Shown here one piece after another: positions 60,483 through 64,000 of a DNA stretch of 64,000 bases. A program made the translations under genes and the position numbers. The notes under the pieces are model-generated. The model saw only the letters and a list, made by a program, of their open reading frames with translations, had not been told where the DNA came from and did not search any database. Within the stretch, counting starts at the first letter, position 1; each line of letters opens with the position of its first letter. The stretch spans positions 2,728,001 to 2,792,000 of the forward strand of contig NZ_CP072549.1 in NCBI RefSeq assembly GCF_019343495.1, given 5' to 3'. The stretch comes from Acinetobacter lwoffii (GTDB lineage: Bacteria; Pseudomonadota; Gammaproteobacteria; Pseudomonadales; Moraxellaceae).

Positions 60483-60742
60483 GGAATGTGCTCCAGATTA
60501 ATATTTTAAAGATAACTAATTATTAGTATTACATAGCCATCTTTAACAATGTAGGGGAATCTGTAAATTTTCAATGCTTAATGTTATTTTGTCTAATGGA
60601 TGATCACGATAGTGATGATCGTGTCTCACTATTATTCCCGATACAAAAAAGAATAAGGCATTAAATTGTCGCTACAAATGGCTTTTAAATTGCATGCATG
60701 TGAATTACTCTAAGCACAATTCGTTAAAGGTTTATTTCTGGA

Positions 60743-62263
60743 ATGTCTGACTTTTTGATTGATGAAGAATTACTTGCCGCCATCGATATGGGATCAAACA
60801 GCTTTCATTTGGCCATCGCCCGTGTAGATCATGGTGAAGTGAAGAAAGTGGCATCAATGTCAGAAAAAGTTCAGCTTGCCGCAGGACTAGACGAAAATAA
60901 AAATTTAACCGAAGCCGCACAGCAACGCGGTTTGGCCTGTCTGGCCCGTTTTGTAGGTCGTTTAGGTGCAGTTCAGCCGAACCGATTACGGATTGTGGCG
61001 ACGAATGCGTTGCGTCAAGCCAAAAACGGCCATGAATTTATTCAGAAAGCCGCAGAAATTTTACCGAAACCGATCGAAATTATTGCCGGTCGTGAAGAAG
61101 CCCGTCTGATTTATCTGGGTGTATCGCATACCATGGCCAACAGCGGTCGTCGTTTGGTGGTTGACATCGGTGGCGGTTCAACTGAGCTGATTATCGGTGA
61201 AGAATTCGAGCCGATTCATACCGAATCGGTACAAATGGGCTGTGTAGCCTTTACCAAGGCCTATTTTCAGGATGGGGAAATCAGCGCCAAAGCTTTTGAT
61301 AAAGCAGTCACTGCGGCGCGTAAAGAAATTTCCGGAATTGCCAATACTTATAAAGAAGCCGGTTGGGATGCTGTCGTTGGCTCGAGTGGTACCATTAAAG
61401 CCTGCCGCCAGATTTGCGTCAATATGGGCTGGAGCAATGATCGCGAACAGTTGACGCGTGAAGGTTTGGAAAAGCTTAAAGACAAACTACTTAAATATAA
61501 ATATGTCTCGGACATGGAATTCGAAGGTCTGAAAGATGACCGTCGTGCCGTCTTGCCTGCTGGTATTGCTATTCTCTATGCTGTCTTTGATGTATTGGGA
61601 ATTGATCATTTGGTCTATTCCGATGGTGCACTACGTGAAGGCGTGATGTATGACTTGCTTGGCCGTTTCAAGCATGAAGATATCCGTGATCGTTCCGTCC
61701 ATGCCCTGATTGGTCGTTATAATGCCGATGCCAAACAGGCCGAGCGTGTGGTCCAGACTGCACAAAAACTGTTTAATGACGTGGCCAGTGAACTCGGGTT
61801 GAGTGTTGAAGATAGTGACCTGTTACGTCGTGCCGCCTATCTGCATGAGATTGGTTTGGCCATCAGTCACAGTGGCTATCATCGTCATGGCGCGTATTTA
61901 TTACAACATTCGGATATTGCCGGTTTCTCGCAGGTTGATCAAAATCATTTGTCACATTTGGTCGCGCACCATCGGCGTAAATTGCGCGCTGATGCCAAGA
62001 TTGATGTGATGAAAGTCGGTGGATCTAAACTTTTATGGTTATGTTTGCTGCTTCGTCTGTCGGTTTTGGTCAATCACAGTCGTAGCGATGAGATGCTTCC
62101 TGCCATTGAACTCAAGGTTGAAAATGCGCAACAATGGCAACTCAGCGTGTCTGGTGATGCCAAGCAATGGCCATTGCTGGTCGCTGAACTGCATGATGAA
62201 CAGCAGCAATTTAAAAATTGGGAGATTGAACTCTCGATTCAATCCGAACAGTTTGTTAATTAA
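60743..62263 (+). CDS. ppx: Exopolyphosphatase (Ppx/GppA family)
   Basis: This 506-residue enzyme of the ASKHA fold releases phosphate from polyphosphate or hydrolyses pppGpp. Domain I shows AAIDMGSNSFHLAIARV and ATNALRQAKNG. Domain II shows IIAGREEARLIYLG, VVDIGGGSTELIIG and VVGSSGTIKA. The C-terminal HD-like domain shows AAYLHEIGLAISHSGYHRHGAYLL. The presence of the long C-terminal domain favours Ppx. It is divergent from trxA and followed 30 bp later by accA. Confidence 0.95.
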   Translation: MSDFLIDEELLAAIDMGSNSFHLAIARVDHGEVKKVASMSEKVQLAAGLDENKNLTEAAQQRGLACLARFVGRLGAVQPNRLRIVATNALRQAKNGHEFIQKAAEILPKPIEIIAGREEARLIYLGVSHTMANSGRRLVVDIGGGSTELIIGEEFEPIHTESVQMGCVAFTKAYFQDGEISAKAFDKAVTAARKEISGIANTYKEAGWDAVVGSSGTIKACRQICVNMGWSNDREQLTREGLEKLKDKLLKYKYVSDMEFEGLKDDRRAVLPAGIAILYAVFDVLGIDHLVYSDGALREGVMYDLLGRFKHEDIRDRSVHALIGRYNADAKQAERVVQTAQKLFNDVASELGLSVEDSDLLRRAAYLHEIGLAISHSGYHRHGAYLLQHSDIAGFSQVDQNHLSHLVAHHRRKLRADAKIDVMKVGGSKLLWLCLLLRLSVLVNHSRSDEMLPAIELKVENAQQWQLSVSGDAKQWPLLVAELHDEQQQFKNWEIELSIQSEQFVN

Positions 62264-62293
62264 TACCTTTATAGGGATGAAAACGGTTAACCT

Positions 62294-63118
62294 ATGAAAA
62301 ATAAAGCAACTCCATCAAAAGCATGGGCGACAGTGCAGATTGCACGTCATCCAGAACGTCCACAATTCCTGGACTATGTGGGTGAAATATTCACTGAATT
62401 TGATGCTTTACATGGTGACCGCCTATATGGTGATGATGGCGCGATGATCGGTGGTCTGGCTCGTTTCGATGGTCAACCGGTGATGATCGTTGGTCAGCAT
62501 CGTGGTCGTAGCACCCGTGAAAAATTACAGCATAATTTTGGCATGAGTAACCCGGAAGGTTATCGTAAGGCACAGCGTCTGCTAGACATGGCAGAGCGTT
62601 TTAACCTGCCAGTCTTTACTTTTATTGACACTATGGGCGCTTATCCGGGTGTCGGTGCAGAAGAACGTGGTCAGGCTGAAGCAATTGCCACCAGTCTGGC
62701 TCAGCTTTCCAATTTGAAAGTACCGGTAATTGCAACTGTACTGGGTGAAGGCGGTTCAGGTGGTGCGCTGGGTATTGGGGTAGCAGACCGTGTGGTGATG
62801 CTCTCTCACAGTATTTATTCGGTCATTTCACCGGAAGGCTGTGCCTCAATTCTTTGGAAAACTGCTGAAAAAGCTGAACAGGCCAGTGAAGCCTTGGCTC
62901 TGACTGCAGAAAAATTGCAGAAAATGGGTATTGTAGAATATGTGGTGGATGAAGGTGAGGGTGCTCATTTAAACTCGGATCAGGTCATGAACAGCTTGAA
63001 AGCAGTGCTGAAAGAAGCTTTGAATGAACTGCAACCAATGGAAGCGCAAGCACGATGCGAAGCACGTTACCAACGTTTGATGAAGTTTGGCAGCGACAAT
63101 TTAGGTCTGGTTTCTTAA
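62294..63118 (+). CDS. accA: Acetyl-CoA carboxylase carboxyltransferase subunit alpha
   Basis: AccA with AccD transfers CO2 from carboxybiotin to acetyl-CoA, the first committed step of fatty acid synthesis. The 274-residue protein is shorter than Escherichia coli AccA (319) because it lacks the N-terminal helices, which I believe is usual in Acinetobacter. The crotonase-like core motifs are intact: [56 protein letters not shown] and [14 protein letters not shown]. Its 3' end overlaps tilS by 64 bp. Confidence 0.97.
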   Translation: MKNKATPSKAWATVQIARHPERPQFLDYVGEIFTEFDALHGDRLYGDDGAMIGGLARFDGQPVMIVGQHRGRSTREKLQHNFGMSNPEGYRKAQRLLDMAERFNLPVFTFIDTMGAYPGVGAEERGQAEAIATSLAQLSNLKVPVIATVLGEGGSGGALGIGVADRVVMLSHSIYSVISPEGCASILWKTAEKAEQASEALALTAEKLQKMGIVEYVVDEGEGAHLNSDQVMNSLKAVLKEALNELQPMEAQARCEARYQRLMKFGSDNLGLVS

Positions 63119-64000
63119 AACAGCTGCAGGATTTTCCTGCAGAGACAAAATTTCTCATCGGATGCAGTGGCGGCGTAGATTCTATGCTGTTGCTGCATCT
63201 GATGTTTTTTTTATGCCCGGAAAAAGTTCGGGCGATTTATGTCGATCATCAGTTACAAGCACTCAGCGCAGATTGGGGTAAGTTCGTTGCAGATCAATGT
63301 CAGCAATTGAATATTCCCTGCATCATTCAGCCAGTCAATGTCGCCAGTGGCAATTTGGAACAGCAAGCGCGCAATTCACGTTATCAGGCCTATCTGCAAC
63401 ATTTGCAAGCGGATGAAATGTTGGTGTTAGCGCATCATCAGCAGGATCAGGCGGAAACCCTGATGTTGCGTTTATTGTCTGGTGCCGGCGTTGACGGTTT
63501 AGCAGCCATGAAACAGATCGATGTACGTGAAAATCTCACGATTTGGCGGCCATTGCTGGATATTTCCCGTGAGCAGATTTGCCAATGGGCATCAGACCTG
63601 AATGTTCAGAATATTGAAGATCCGACCAATGCTGATACCCATTATGACCGAGCCTGGGCACGCCAGACCCTGTGGCCAGTATTAAGCGAACGCTATCCTA
63701 AAATGCAAGCTGCCTTGGTGCGAACCAGTGAGTTAATGCAGGATGCTCAAGACATTTTACAAGAAGTGCTGCAACAGGATTTAGCATATTGTGGAACTGA
63801 AACGCAGCTCGATCTTGGTAAATTTTTACAGCTTTCAAAATCACGACAACGTCAATTACTCTCTGCCTGGATGAAAGGTAAACAACAGTATCGTCCATCC
63901 TTAGATATGGTGGAGCGTTTGCAACGCGAAGTGATTTATGCCAAGCAAGATGCTCAGGCGGCACTACATTGGCAAAGCTTTTACTATGTGCGCTATCAGC
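63055..64000 (+). CDS. tilS: tRNA(Ile)-lysidine synthetase (3' end beyond window)
   Basis: TilS attaches lysine to C34 of tRNA-Ile with anticodon CAU so that it reads AUA. The N-terminal ATP-pyrophosphatase motif [16 protein letters not shown] is present. It is followed by [12 protein letters not shown], the [21 protein letters not shown] segment typical of TilS, and [13 protein letters not shown]. The ATG at 63055 gives the N-terminus [17 protein letters not shown]. It lies inside accA, so the two genes overlap by 64 bp in different frames. The first 315 codons are in the window. Confidence 0.93.
   Translation, partial: MRSTLPTFDEVWQRQFRSGFLKQLQDFPAETKFLIGCSGGVDSMLLLHLMFFLCPEKVRAIYVDHQLQALSADWGKFVADQCQQLNIPCIIQPVNVASGNLEQQARNSRYQAYLQHLQADEMLVLAHHQQDQAETLMLRLLSGAGVDGLAAMKQIDVRENLTIWRPLLDISREQICQWASDLNVQNIEDPTNADTHYDRAWARQTLWPVLSERYPKMQAALVRTSELMQDAQDILQEVLQQDLAYCGTETQLDLGKFLQLSKSRQRQLLSAWMKGKQQYRPSLDMVERLQREVIYAKQDAQAALHWQSFYYVRYQ

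Noticed and set aside
60605..60623. CACGAT/ATCGTG hairpin between trxA and ppx as a terminator or operator
   Set aside because: It has no T run and is only 6 bp, and it lies in a divergent promoter region. Too weak to call.

Overview
The window is chromosomal DNA of an Acinetobacter species, probably not A. baumannii itself. The evidence is gene order: ilvE and aspS flank a lipooligosaccharide outer-core locus, and thrS-infC, rpmI-rplT, pheST-ihfA, rho-trxA-ppx and accA-tilS are all present. Base composition is about 40% GC, and the protein sequences look acinetobacterial throughout. Most of the window is core genome. The accessory parts are two transposon-type elements, the outer-core glycosyltransferase genes and some palindromic repeats.

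Layout. 1-7.9 kb: darP, a histidine kinase with no partner regulator, a tnpB-only IS200/IS605-type element inserted just upstream of glnE, then glnE and ilvE. 7.9-15.6 kb: outer-core locus (GT-A transferase, a protein with two fused GT2 domains, manC, a GT32 transferase), meeting an LpxL-like acyltransferase tail to tail, then aspS. 15.7-23.9 kb: a DUF4184 membrane protein, a Zur-controlled zinc receptor (znuD), a phospholipase D-type enzyme, small hypothetical genes, an IS110 element with a long structured non-coding end, and psiE. 23.9-34.9 kb: two adjacent acyl-CoA dehydrogenases, a Spy-like lipoprotein divergent from baeSR, a GNAT, a YjbR-like protein, selO and a fatty acyl desaturase.

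35.3-45.5 kb: ugpQ, a cobalamin adenosyltransferase and btuB (under a cobalamin riboswitch), trpF-trpB, an acyl-CoA synthetase, a sugar-lactone oxidase and a PLP enzyme. 45.6-57.8 kb: the translation cluster thrS-infC ... rpmI-rplT ... pheS-pheT-ihfA, broken by about 3 kb of unrelated genes (a small heat-shock protein, a GST, a YqaA-like protein and others), an amber-interrupted GNAT and a tail-anchored protein of unknown function. 57.8-64 kb: an Ala-rich lipoprotein, rho, trxA, ppx, accA and the start of tilS.

Most notable points. (1) A thrS leader hairpin whose 7-nt loop copies the tRNA-Thr(GGU) anticodon loop. (2) An IS110 element with a candidate bridge RNA. (3) A tnpB-only element with a predicted omega-RNA and guide next to glnE. 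(4) A two-domain GT2 fusion plus manC in the outer-core locus. (5) A single amber codon inside an otherwise intact acetyltransferase. (6) A clear cobalamin riboswitch and a clear Zur operator. No CRISPR array, tRNA, rRNA or prophage was seen. Everything was read by eye, so boundaries of elements and RNAs are approximate.
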